DNA from: Geochorda sp036562495
GTDB lineage: Bacteria; Bacillota; Limnochordia; Limnochordales; Geochordaceae
Length of the DNA stretch: 48,045 bases
Assembly (NCBI GenBank): GCA_036562495.1
Contig: DATCKA010000044.1
Location: 1-48,045 of the forward strand
Direction: 5' to 3'
A program made the translations under genes and the position numbers. Shown here piece after piece: positions 1 to 7,858 of this stretch. The notes beneath the pieces were generated by a model, which was not told where the DNA came from, made no database searches, and worked only from the letters and a program-made list of their open reading frames with translations. Positions within the stretch are counted from its first letter, which is position 1. The number at the start of each line of letters is the position of its first letter.

Positions 1-73
1 CGCATGCCTGCCGGATCCTATGGGCCAGACGCACCCTCGCGCCTCCGTCTCTCCGGTGGCAGAAGGCGACTCG

Positions 74-1684
74 TCACCCGCCCGTGACGCGTGGATCCGG
101 AGGCGGCCCCGCCACCACCGGCACGTCCACCAGGGCAGGCCCACCGCACCCCAGCGCGGCCCGCAGGACATCGGGCAGTTGCCCAGCGGCTTCCACCCGC
201 CAGGCCCGCAGCCCGCTGGCTTCGGCCAGCTTCACCAGATCCACGGCGGGTACCCGCGTGGCCTCGCTGGCGAGGCCGGCCTTGTCCATGCGATTCTTCT
301 CCATGGCAAGCCAGCCGTTGTCGGCCACCACCACCGTGACGGGTACGCCGAGCTGGGCCACCGTCGAGAGCTCACCGGCCGACATGGCCAGCCCGCCGTC
401 TCCCACCAGTGCCACCACCTGGCGCCCTTCCGAGCACAGCGCGGCGGCAATGGCGGCCGGTATGCCGAATCCCATGCTCCGCCAGGTGCCCGAGAAGAGG
501 ACCCGGTGCTGCTCGCCCCGGAAGAACTGGCCGAACCACAAGACGTGGTCGCCGACGTCCAGCACCACCACGGCGTCGGGTGCGATGGCCTGCTCCAGCT
601 CCGTGACCAGGTAGCCGGGGGAGACCGGTGGGCCGCCGGCCCGGCGGAGAGGAGCCACGCGCGCTTCCCAGTCTCGCCGCAGCGCCTGCGCCTGGCTCAG
701 CCAGTCGGGGCGGGACGCCGGCTCGACCGCTTCGAGCAGGGTGGGCAGCACGGCGGCGGCGTCCCCCACGATGCCCCAGGCCACCTCGGCGTCGCGCCCG
801 ACGTTGCCGGGGCGCACGTCGATCTGGACGATGGGCAGATCCAGGGGCACATGGCCATGCGGCCACCAGGTGGTGCCGACGACCAGAGCCATGTCCGCCT
901 GCTGCAGGAGCCGGTGGGAGGCCGCACTCCCGGCCGCGCCGTAGCCCCCTACCACGAGCGGGTGGTGGCCGGGCACGACGCCGATGCCACCCAGGCTGCG
1001 GACGATCGGGGCCTGCCAACGCTCCGCCAGCGCGATGAGAGCCTCACGGGCGGTCCTGGCGCCGTGGCCGCAGACGATGACCGGGCGGGCCGACTGCCCC
1101 ATCCGATGCGCGGCCCCCCTCACCACGTCGATGGCGGGGTGGTGACGTGCGCCCAGGTAGGGTTCCTCCTGGCGGACGGGTGCCTTCACCTCGGCGCGCC
1201 ACAGGTCCATCGGGACGCTGAGGTGGGCCGCCGTGCCCTCGCCGAGCATGGCTCGCCACGCCAACGGCAGGACTGCAGGGAGGGCCTCGGGCGCGGCGAC
1301 CAGCTGCGAGAAGCCCACTACGCTGGAGAAGAGGCGCTGTTGATCGAAGTACTGCTTCTGGTCCGTGCCGATCCGGCTTCGAGCCGACTGCCCGGTGATG
1401 GCCAGCACCGGCACCTGATCCAGGGCCGCGTCGGCCAGGCCGTTGAGCAGGTTGACGGCCCCGGGCCCCGTGGTGGCCGTGCAGCAGGCAGGCCGGCCCG
1501 AGAGCTTGGCCTCGGCCGAGGCCATGAAGGCGGCGGAAGCCTCATGACGCACGGCGACGAAACACGGGCCGCCCGCCTTCTCGAGAGCGTCGACGAAGTC
1601 GAGGATGGCGTCGCCAACGAGGCCGTAGACTCGCTGCACGCCCCAGACCCGCAGTTGCTCGACCAGGTACTGCGCGACGTTCAT
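74..1684 (-). CDS. Thiamine-diphosphate-dependent enzyme, pyruvate oxidase/acetolactate synthase-like
   Basis: A 536-aa member of the ThDP-dependent decarboxylase superfamily with the usual three-domain order. The N-terminal PYR domain (about 1-170) has the cofactor-activating glutamate at E48 in RHEAS. The central domain spans about 185-330. The C-terminal PP domain has the Mg-ThDP motif starting GDG at 428-430 and ending DN at 455-456, and SMGFGIPAA near 403-411. The length suits pyruvate oxidase or the acetolactate synthase large subunit. No small regulatory subunit lies nearby, so a role outside branched-chain amino acid synthesis is likely; the substrate cannot be read from sequence. The ATG start lies three bases after the stop of the upstream FMN-protein gene, so the two are probably co-translated. 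Family confidence is high; exact reaction is unknown. Confidence 0.85.
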   Translation of the reverse strand: MNVAQYLVEQLRVWGVQRVYGLVGDAILDFVDALEKAGGPCFVAVRHEASAAFMASAEAKLSGRPACCTATTGPGAVNLLNGLADAALDQVPVLAITGQSARSRIGTDQKQYFDQQRLFSSVVGFSQLVAAPEALPAVLPLAWRAMLGEGTAAHLSVPMDLWRAEVKAPVRQEEPYLGARHHPAIDVVRGAAHRMGQSARPVIVCGHGARTAREALIALAERWQAPIVRSLGGIGVVPGHHPLVVGGYGAAGSAASHRLLQQADMALVVGTTWWPHGHVPLDLPIVQIDVRPGNVGRDAEVAWGIVGDAAAVLPTLLEAVEPASRPDWLSQAQALRRDWEARVAPLRRAGGPPVSPGYLVTELEQAIAPDAVVVLDVGDHVLWFGQFFRGEQHRVLFSGTWRSMGFGIPAAIAAALCSEGRQVVALVGDGGLAMSAGELSTVAQLGVPVTVVVADNGWLAMEKNRMDKAGLASEATRVPAVDLVKLAEASGLRAWRVEAAGQLPDVLRAALGCGGPALVDVPVVAGPPPDPRVTGG

Positions 1685-1687
1685 GCC

Positions 1688-3109
1688 TCAACGCGAGGCC
1701 CCGTCGAGCGAAGCCCCGTCGGTCGGCACCGCAGCACGCACCAGCGTGCCGTCGTGTTGCGGTGTCACAAGAGGCAGCTGCTCCTCGGGCGCACAGCCGG
1801 CCCAAGCCACCTGCAGGGCCCGCGCCAGCTCCAGATCCGTGCAGACCAGGTCGGACCGGTCGAGTTGCGCCAGATCCGTCTTGCCCAGCGCGTAGGCCAG
1901 CAGCTTCATCTCCTCGACGCAGGACTTGAGAAACTTGGCCAGGTGCTCGGCGGCGGGCTCCACATCCAGGTCTTCGTCGAACTTCCCGAGGTAGAGCAAG
2001 AGCTGCGGAGCCGGCTCGAAGGGCAGCGCCTTCTGGAACTGAGCCTGCCCCAGGGCCATCAAGGCGATGGTGCCGATGTACACGGCATCCGCCCCGAGGG
2101 CCATGGCCTTGGCGAATTGCCCTGGCGTGACCAGCCCTCCCGACGCGATGACGCTGATATCGCGACGCACGCCCCGGCGCTCCAGGTGGCGGACGGTGCG
2201 GGCGAGCGCGTAGATGGTGGGAAGGCCGAGGTCGTCCTCGAGGATGGTGGCGCCGCCGTGCGTCCCCGCCTCGGCTCCATCCACGACCACGTAGTCGACT
2301 CCGGCCTCGATGGCGATGTCGAGCTCCCGTTCCTGCCAGTGCGTGGCGGCGAACTTCAGCCCCACGGGGACACCGTAGCGCTGGCGCAGCTGCTTCACCA
2401 GCCGTACGAAATCGTCCGGGCTGTCCACCCCGGGCAGGCGGGTGTGGATCGGGGCGCTCTCGCCGGGCTGGATGCCGTAGAGCTCGCGCAGGTATTCGCC
2501 GATCTGCGTGCCGCTCGACCCCTGCGGCGCTGCACCCTGGGCGCCCTGGCCGAGCTGGATCTCGATGGCGTCCAGCTGGGAGAGCGACTCGTGGTCGTTC
2601 ATCCATCCGCCGCGGTTGTACTGGCCGATGAACTTGCGGGCTGCGGCTCGTTCCGCGGGCACGAGCGGCGCTTCCCCCGAGTTGGTGGCGGTGCCGGCCA
2701 TGGTGGCCGCCCGCGCCAGGGCGATCTTGGCCTTGAGGCTCAAAGCCGAGCCGAAGGACATCCCCGAGATGAGGATGGGGATCTCGAGGAGGAGGGGCCG
2801 GCGGGCCCGGGGGCCGATGACGGTCTCCGTGGCGATCTCGACGCCGTCCGGCGTGGGCATGCGAGAGAGCGCCACGGGGTTAAACAGGAGCTTCCGCCAG
2901 GGCGACAGGACGATGGGGCTTCCCAGGGGACGTTCGATGGGCTTGCCGCTCTCGGCCCGCAGGGAGGCCTCGACGACGGCCCGCAGGCCCACCTTCTGGA
3001 AGATGGTCACCATCGAGAAGATGTTTTCGGTGTAGGGGTCCTGGAACATCCGGCGCAGGGCGTGGTCCACCAGGCCGTCGAAGAAGCGCCGGGTGAGATG
3101 AGCGAACAC
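1688..3109 (-). CDS. FMN-binding glutamate synthase-domain protein without Fe-S cysteines
   Basis: A 473-aa protein dominated by the glutamate-synthase FMN/TIM-barrel domain (about 85-420). Family signatures include ISGMSFGSALS, an NSGEA segment, GVDYVVVDGAEAG and a late GADAVYIGT phosphate-binding loop. In classical GltB-type proteins the segment after that loop carries the cysteines for a 3Fe-4S cluster; here it reads ALGQAQFQKALPFEP with no cysteine. There is no glutaminase domain, so ammonia generation from glutamine is not expected. The GTG start at 3109 has GAGGAGG about ten bases upstream. The gene lies 24 bases after a CotF-like gene and three bases before the TPP enzyme gene. It is probably an FMN oxidoreductase acting on an unknown substrate. 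Confidence 0.8.
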   Translation of the reverse strand: MFAHLTRRFFDGLVDHALRRMFQDPYTENIFSMVTIFQKVGLRAVVEASLRAESGKPIERPLGSPIVLSPWRKLLFNPVALSRMPTPDGVEIATETVIGPRARRPLLLEIPILISGMSFGSALSLKAKIALARAATMAGTATNSGEAPLVPAERAAARKFIGQYNRGGWMNDHESLSQLDAIEIQLGQGAQGAAPQGSSGTQIGEYLRELYGIQPGESAPIHTRLPGVDSPDDFVRLVKQLRQRYGVPVGLKFAATHWQERELDIAIEAGVDYVVVDGAEAGTHGGATILEDDLGLPTIYALARTVRHLERRGVRRDISVIASGGLVTPGQFAKAMALGADAVYIGTIALMALGQAQFQKALPFEPAPQLLLYLGKFDEDLDVEPAAEHLAKFLKSCVEEMKLLAYALGKTDLAQLDRSDLVCTDLELARALQVAWAGCAPEEQLPLVTPQHDGTLVRAAVPTDGASLDGASR

Positions 3110-3133
3110 GTCGCACCAGGCCTCCTCAGCACT

Positions 3134-3424
3134 TCACGGGCGCAGCTCGGGATGCTTGGCCTGCGCCTGCTCCCACCGGATGCGCTCCTGCTCGATGGCC
3201 TGCTGTCCCGCCGTCGGCGTGACGTACCAGCCTCGCTGGTGCATCACGTGAAACAACTCGGCATGCAGGTCCTCCGTTTCGGCGTGCAGCCGGTGAAGCG
3301 CCTCACGAAGCGGCTTGTTGGCCGACTCCAGCTCGGCTCGCACGTAGGCGGCGGCCAGTTGCTTCTCGTGCGCCAGCATGTCCGACGCACGGTCACGGTC
3401 GCTGAGCTGGGGGGTTCGCGCCAT
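3134..3424 (-). CDS. CotF-like spore coat protein
   Basis: A 96-aa, mostly helical, charged protein that resembles the coat F domain (ferritin-like two-helix fold): DMLAHEKQLAAAYVRAEL, then a helix with LHRLHAETEDLHAELFHVM, then RGWYVTP and a C-terminal helical tail. Residues like HEK, YxxA and the GWY turn are typical of CotF-type proteins. The ATG start has GAGGAGG nine bases upstream. It is the second of two adjacent coat-like genes and is followed after 24 bases by the FMN-protein gene. Expected in the coat of the mature spore; no promoter of the mother-cell sigma factors could be identified. Confidence 0.75.
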   Translation of the reverse strand: MARTPQLSDRDRASDMLAHEKQLAAAYVRAELESANKPLREALHRLHAETEDLHAELFHVMHQRGWYVTPTAGQQAIEQERIRWEQAQAKHPELRP

Positions 3425-3437
3425 CGATCCGGCCTCC

Positions 3438-3641
3438 TCACGGAAGTCCGCCGAGAGAGCGGAGCTGGTCGACGAGATGCTCCAGGTGCTGCTGGTGCAC
3501 GGTCGCCGCGCGCTCGAACAGCGACTTCAGCTGCTCATCCTGCACTTCGTAGCCGTAGGCGCGGTACTTCTTCACCGCGAGTTCTTCGGAGCCCAGGAGC
3601 TCCCGTAGCTGGAGCAGTTCCATGTGGGTGAGCTGTTCCAA
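3438..3641 (-). CDS. Small CotF-like coat protein, TTG start
   Basis: A 67-aa acidic helical protein, with the core running from MELLQLRELLGSEELAVKKY through VHQQHLEHLVDQLRSL. It looks like the short partner often found beside CotF: an EEL/KKY helix followed by a heptad-rich H-x-x-H-L helix. I chose the TTG at 3641 because GGAGGTG stands seven bases upstream; the next ATG (3623) has no ribosome-binding site. It lies 13 bases upstream of the 96-aa CotF-like gene, so the two are probably translated from one message. The function is structural by analogy only. Confidence 0.65.
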   Translation of the reverse strand: MEQLTHMELLQLRELLGSEELAVKKYRAYGYEVQDEQLKSLFERAATVHQQHLEHLVDQLRSLGGLP

Positions 3642-3742
3642 CGCGGTGCACCTCCGCCCGGCGACTGCACGGATAGGGTGCCCTGGTTCGAGGGCGTCCC
3701 CAGGCGAGCGGCGGAGGGGGTTGGTGGGAGCGCCGGAGGACG

Positions 3743-3925
3743 CTAGAATCCCTGCTCGAGGTCCCACACCATCATCATGCTGCGAAACATCTCCTCCGCC
3801 TGTCGCCGCTGCCCCAGGAGCGCCCGGCAGCGGGCCTCCTCGGGTCGGGCCCCCATCGCGACGAACTCGGACAGCGCCTCGGAGAAGTCGCCGAGCCCAA
3901 GGCGGACCTCGTGGTCGACATGCAC
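3743..3925 (-). CDS. Small acidic protein of unknown function
   Basis: A possible 60-aa product starting at GTG 3925. The readable core, from about residue 12 to the end, is amphipathic and looks protein-like (LGDFSEALSEFVAMG, then PEEARCRALLGQRRQAEEMF, ending MVWDLEQGF). A purine-rich GGAAGG lies 14 bases upstream of the GTG, longer than ideal. It is not recognised as any family. It precedes the two CotF-like genes on the same strand by about 100 bases and could be the first gene of that group. The opposite strand here encodes nothing convincing, which favours the call modestly. Confidence 0.4.
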   Translation of the reverse strand: MHVDHEVRLGLGDFSEALSEFVAMGARPEEARCRALLGQRRQAEEMFRSMMMVWDLEQGF

Positions 3926-4135
3926 GACTTCAGCTACAGCCTTCCGGCCTCCGTGCCCGCGGGCAAGCAGGTGTGGAAGGTGACCAGTCCCGGCCGGCGC
4001 GACCCGCCTCCGCCGCGCGGATGGCCTGACGCCGTCCGACCGATGCGCTTGCCGGGCGACCATCTCCCGGAGGAAAGCGGCTGCGCGTGGTCAATGACCG
4101 CACCCCATGGACGCAGCGGGGGCGAAGCGGAGGCG

Positions 4136-5104
4136 ATGGCGATCGGCTACCAGGCATTGCTGACGCGACTCACCCAATGGGCCAGGACGCAGGAGGACAT
4201 CCGGCTCGCGCTCGTGGTGGGCTCGCGAGCGCGGGTCGACCACCCGGCCGACGAGTACTCGGACCTCGACGTCGTGCTCGTCACGACGCTTCCCCAACGC
4301 TATCTCTCGACGGCCGACTGGGTAGCGGACTTGGGTTCCGTCTGGCTCACGTTCGTCGAGCCGACGGCTCAGGGCGGACTGGAGGAGCGCCGGGTGCTCT
4401 TCGAGGGCGGCCTGGACGTGGACTTCACGGTGATGCCCTACCACCTAGCCCGGGCAATGGCAGAGGGCGGGCTGCCTCGGCAACTCGCGGCGGTCGTCCG
4501 GCGCGGGGTGCGCGTGCTGGTCGACAAGGAGGGGATCGGCGAGCGCCTCCTGGCATCGCCTGCTCCTGCCCCCACCCCACGTCCACCGACCGCCGCGGAG
4601 TTCTCCGAGGTCGTCAGCGACTTCTGGTATCACGCCGTCTGGACGGCCAAGAAGCTGCGACGGGGAGAGCTGTGGGTCGCGAAGGCGTGCTGCGACGGGT
4701 ACATGAAGCGCCTGCTGCTACGCATGATCGAGTGGCACGCCCGCGCGACCCGAGGATGGGACCTCGACACGTGGCACGACGGGCGGTTCCTGGAGCGGTG
4801 GGCGGATTCTCGAGTCCCCGAGGCCCTTCGCGCGGCGTTCGGCCGTTACGACCCAGACGACCTTGGCCGGGCCTTGGTGGCGACCGCCGATCTGTTCCGC
4901 TGGCTGGCAATGGAGACCGCCACGTCGTTGGGTCACCCCTATCCAGCCCTCGCGGACAGCCGCGCGATGCAAACCGTGGCGACCCTCCTTTGGAACTCCC
5001 CGCAACCCCCCAACGAGCCTGCGCAGCCTGCCAGTGACGACCCATCCAGGTCACCTTCCGCGTGGCACCCCGACCAGGATGGCCAGCGGACCGGCGAGCA
5101 GTAG
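4136..5104 (+). CDS. Aminoglycoside 6-adenylyltransferase-like nucleotidyltransferase
   Basis: A 322-aa protein of the streptomycin adenylyltransferase (ANT(6)/AadK) family. The nucleotidyltransferase signature VVGSRA (about 27-32) is followed by the paired metal-binding acidic residues D43 and D45 in EYSDLDVV, with a later acidic position in GGLDVDFTVMPY. The C-terminal half has the family's helical region (DFWYHAVWTAKKLRRGELW, then MKRLLLRMIEWHA). It would transfer AMP to a small acceptor; streptomycin is the family's known substrate but resistance is not demonstrated here. The ATG at 4136 has GGAGG only two bases away, and ATG 4094 is an alternative. The 3' end overlaps the convergent MFS gene by 54 bp; the Pro/Ser/Gln-rich last 30 or so residues come from that overlap and are probably dispensable. 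Confidence 0.75.
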   Translation: MAIGYQALLTRLTQWARTQEDIRLALVVGSRARVDHPADEYSDLDVVLVTTLPQRYLSTADWVADLGSVWLTFVEPTAQGGLEERRVLFEGGLDVDFTVMPYHLARAMAEGGLPRQLAAVVRRGVRVLVDKEGIGERLLASPAPAPTPRPPTAAEFSEVVSDFWYHAVWTAKKLRRGELWVAKACCDGYMKRLLLRMIEWHARATRGWDLDTWHDGRFLERWADSRVPEALRAAFGRYDPDDLGRALVATADLFRWLAMETATSLGHPYPALADSRAMQTVATLLWNSPQPPNEPAQPASDDPSRSPSAWHPDQDGQRTGEQ

Positions 5105-6253
5105 CCACATGGCGTTGGCCAGGCCCAGTTGGCTCGATGCGGCTCCGAGCGCCACGGGAAGCAACCCGCCCAGCATGCCGGACAGGGTCGACAGGGTCGC
5201 GGCTGCCCCGCTCTGCCCGGGCAACGCCTCGTACAACTTGGCCATCAAGACGGGATACCAGCCGGAGGTCAACACCCCCAGGACGCCCACGACCATGAGC
5301 TTGGCCTCGAGGTGAGGGACCATGAGGAACAGCGGGAAGAGCAGCATGGCGAGCGCCGCGCTCCCACGCAGGTACACGACACCCCGGACGCGCTCCAGCA
5401 GGCCAACCAGTGCAGCCGACCCTGCGAGACCCGCACCCGTCAAGACGGCCACGGCCAGGCCCGCGGCTGCCTCGGCGGCGCGGGCCACCTCGACGAGGTA
5501 GAGGGCCAGGAAACTCCTGAACACGTCCAGCATGAGGTCCGCCAGCTCCAGCAGCAGGAGCCAGCGCACGACCCCGCGCCGCGACGCTGCCAACGTGCGC
5601 CGGAGTCCCTCCCGAAACCCCGGCCGGTCACCACCGGGCCTCTCCGCCAGGCCGCCGGACAAGAGTGAACCGGGTGACCGGAACTGCCCCGCGAGTTGGA
5701 GAGCCACCAGGGCACCGGTGGCCAGGATGGCCAGGGCCACGAACGCAGGACGCCATCCCCATCCGGCGGCCAGAGAGGCTCCCACCAGCGCGGGCCCTGC
5801 CAGATTGCCCAGCCAGCCTGCCAGCGCCCAGCGGGCCATGTTTTGCTCGCGTCGCGAAGGCTCGAGGTCCATCAGCGCGGTCTGCGACAGGCTGACGAAC
5901 GCGCCCGATGCGGGACCCAGCACGGCGAGGGCGAAGGCCAGCGGCCCGAACCCCGGCGCGCTCCCTACCACGCTGAGAGCCAGGCAGAACGCGACGCCTC
6001 CTCCCAGGATGAGAGCACGGCGCCATCCGATGTCGGCCAGTATGCCCAACGGCAACTCGACCACGTTGCCAGCCACACGAGATATCCCGAGGAGTAGACC
6101 GATCTGCCCGTACGTCAGGGCAAGATCCGTTCGAATGGCAGGCCACGCCGCGCTCAGGACGCCGTCGAGCAGCTCGTCGACCAGCTCGACGGCAAGGAAT
6201 GCAACGATGACCGCCGAGGCCCGTCGCGCGCTCGGCGTCGCAATCTCTCTCAC
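5051..6253 (-). CDS. MFS transporter
   Basis: A 400-aa integral membrane protein with about 12 hydrophobic segments and a central hydrophilic loop near residues 195-220. The N-terminal half carries an MFS-type loop between TM2 and TM3 (LPLGILADIGWRRALI). The protein is a probable proton-coupled exporter, but specificity cannot be read. The start is GTG 6253, with GGAGGAG about ten bases upstream. It faces the ANT(6)-like gene tail to tail with a 54-bp overlap. It is divergent from the liv operon across a 600-bp gap. Confidence 0.85.
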   Translation of the reverse strand: MREIATPSARRASAVIVAFLAVELVDELLDGVLSAAWPAIRTDLALTYGQIGLLLGISRVAGNVVELPLGILADIGWRRALILGGGVAFCLALSVVGSAPGFGPLAFALAVLGPASGAFVSLSQTALMDLEPSRREQNMARWALAGWLGNLAGPALVGASLAAGWGWRPAFVALAILATGALVALQLAGQFRSPGSLLSGGLAERPGGDRPGFREGLRRTLAASRRGVVRWLLLLELADLMLDVFRSFLALYLVEVARAAEAAAGLAVAVLTGAGLAGSAALVGLLERVRGVVYLRGSAALAMLLFPLFLMVPHLEAKLMVVGVLGVLTSGWYPVLMAKLYEALPGQSGAAATLSTLSGMLGGLLPVALGAASSQLGLANAMWLLLAGPLAILVGVPRGR

Positions 6254-6850
6254 GCTCGCATCGCTCCTCCGCCCTGATTCCCTGGCTCACAACTGTCCGG
6301 ACTTCACGGCTCGCACGGCCACCGCTTGCCGCGTGCATGCCGGCGAGCGACCAGGGAGCACGGGCGGGGGGATCGAGGTGAGCCATATTCCCCGGACGAC
6401 TATCCGGGTTGGGCGTCACCGCCGCCGAGACGTCACGGCCACTCCCCCTTCCACGACGCTGGGCCGTCTGTCAGGGTGACGACCGCAGCGCAAGCCCAAG
6501 GATAACGTAAGGTTCACCGCCGGGAGCCGTCGTGGGCGCCAGCGCAGCGACCACGGCACGGCCCCCTCGCGCACCGCTCGTCGTGACGAGGGTGCCATCG
6601 GCTGTTCGGCATGCCCGAGCCGGCTCCTTCCGCGCTGGCGAAGGCTGGATGCGTCGGCTGCACCGAGGCCCGGGAGGGGTGGGAGGGGGAGCGGAGGAGA
6701 AGGGGGGCGCAAACGAGAATGATGGTCGCCACCATAAGCTGACGGTGGATGAGAAGTGTCGAGCGGCTTCGCATTTTGTAACCGCTATCATACCCTTCCC
6801 CGGACTCGACGAAGCCGGGCTGCAAAGGGTCATCGGGTCGGGTGAGCGTC
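6254..6850. other. 600-bp divergent intergenic region
   Basis: No convincing gene. This region separates the divergent MFS and livM genes and should hold promoters for both. The stretch 6720-6800 is noticeably richer in A+T than its surroundings and contains TATCAT at 6786-6791, but no matching -35 was found at normal spacing. An inverted repeat cggcttcg/cgaagccg lies around 6763-6818. Open frames on both strands here have low-complexity Arg/Pro/Ser composition and look non-coding. Confidence 0.5.
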
Positions 6851-7843
6851 ATGGCGGGCCAGGCGCTGGTGCGCCGGTATGACAGGGAATTCGCCCTGGT
6901 GTACGGCTCCTTCGGCTGGGCGGCGACCGCCGCCCTGGGAGCCGCGCTCGTACTGGCCCCGCTGTGGCTGCAAGGCTACTTCCTCTACGTCGCCTCGCTG
7001 ATCGGCACCAACGTCGTGGTGGTGGTCGGCCTCGACCTGCTGGTGGGATTCGCCGGTCAGATCTCGCTGGGCCAGGCGGGCTTCGTCGCCGTCGGGGCCT
7101 ACGCGACAGCGCTCCTGTCGGCCAGGGCGGGCGTGCCGTTTTGGTTGGCGCTCCCCACAGGCGCCCTGCTGGCGGGGGTGGTCGGCTGGCTCGTGGGGCT
7201 GCCCGCCCTGCGGCTCAAGGGCCCGTATCTCGCCATCGCGACCATGGGTTTCGGCATCGCTGTCCAGCAGGTCCTCATCAACTGGCCCCTGGTCTCGGGC
7301 GGCCGATCGGGCCTGATGGTGCCGGCCCCTCGCATGGGCCCGTGGAGCCTGGCCTCAGACACGGCCCGCTACTACGTGGTGCTGGCGGTGGCGTCGGCGC
7401 TGGTGATGGCAGCCTACAACATCCGCCGCTCCTACGTGGGTCGGGCCTGGATGGCCCTGCGCGACAGCGATCTGGCGGCCCAGACCAACGGCGTGGACCT
7501 GACCCGTTACAAGACGCTGGCCTTCGCCGTCAGCGCCGCCTACGCCGGGGCGGCCGGCGGCCTGACGAGCCTGGTGCTGGGCTACCTCGAGCCCAACCTC
7601 TTCAGCTTCCTGGAGTCCATCTACTACCTGGCCATGGCAGTGGTGGGAGGCCTCGGCACCGTCTCCGGTCCCATCTTAGGCGCGGCGTTGCTGACCGCCC
7701 TGCCGCAGCTGGCCAGCCGCACACGGGAGTACCTGCCGGTGCTGTACGGGGCGGTGGTGCTGGCGGTGATGGCCATCGAGCCGTGGGGCCTGTACGGGCG
7801 GTGGCTGCGCATCAAGCGGTACTTCAAGACCTGGCCTCTGTGA
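6851..7843 (+). CDS. livM: Branched-chain amino acid-type ABC permease, LivM family
   Basis: A LivM-type inner-membrane permease of about 330 aa with 9-10 predicted helices. Family landmarks are GLDLLVGFAGQISLGQAGFVAVGAYA near the N-terminus, GRAWMALRDSDLAAQTNGVDLTRYK (the cytoplasmic EAA-like loop that contacts the ATPase), and GGLGTVSGPILGA near the C-terminus. I prefer ATG 6851, preceded by GGTGAG at 6841-6846, over GTG 6842. It is the first gene of livM-livH-binding protein-livGF. It pairs with LivH to form the channel; the substrate may be branched-chain amino acids or another small amide or acid, since this family is broad. Confidence 0.85.
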   Translation: MAGQALVRRYDREFALVYGSFGWAATAALGAALVLAPLWLQGYFLYVASLIGTNVVVVVGLDLLVGFAGQISLGQAGFVAVGAYATALLSARAGVPFWLALPTGALLAGVVGWLVGLPALRLKGPYLAIATMGFGIAVQQVLINWPLVSGGRSGLMVPAPRMGPWSLASDTARYYVVLAVASALVMAAYNIRRSYVGRAWMALRDSDLAAQTNGVDLTRYKTLAFAVSAAYAGAAGGLTSLVLGYLEPNLFSFLESIYYLAMAVVGGLGTVSGPILGAALLTALPQLASRTREYLPVLYGAVVLAVMAIEPWGLYGRWLRIKRYFKTWPL

Positions 7844-7858
7844 GGCGGAAAGGCGGCC

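Noticed and set aside
20..3631. A 1203-codon open frame on the plus strand
   Set aside because: It runs antisense to the TPP enzyme, FMN protein and coat genes, is rich in Arg/Gly/His, and has no recognisable domain; a G+C-rich shadow.
6471..6852. Minus-strand frames in the livM/MFS gap, one with a hydrophobic stretch
   Set aside because: Composition is otherwise Ser/Pro/Arg-rich, no ribosome-binding site, and the hydrophobic part comes from the local A+T-rich patch expected to be regulatory.
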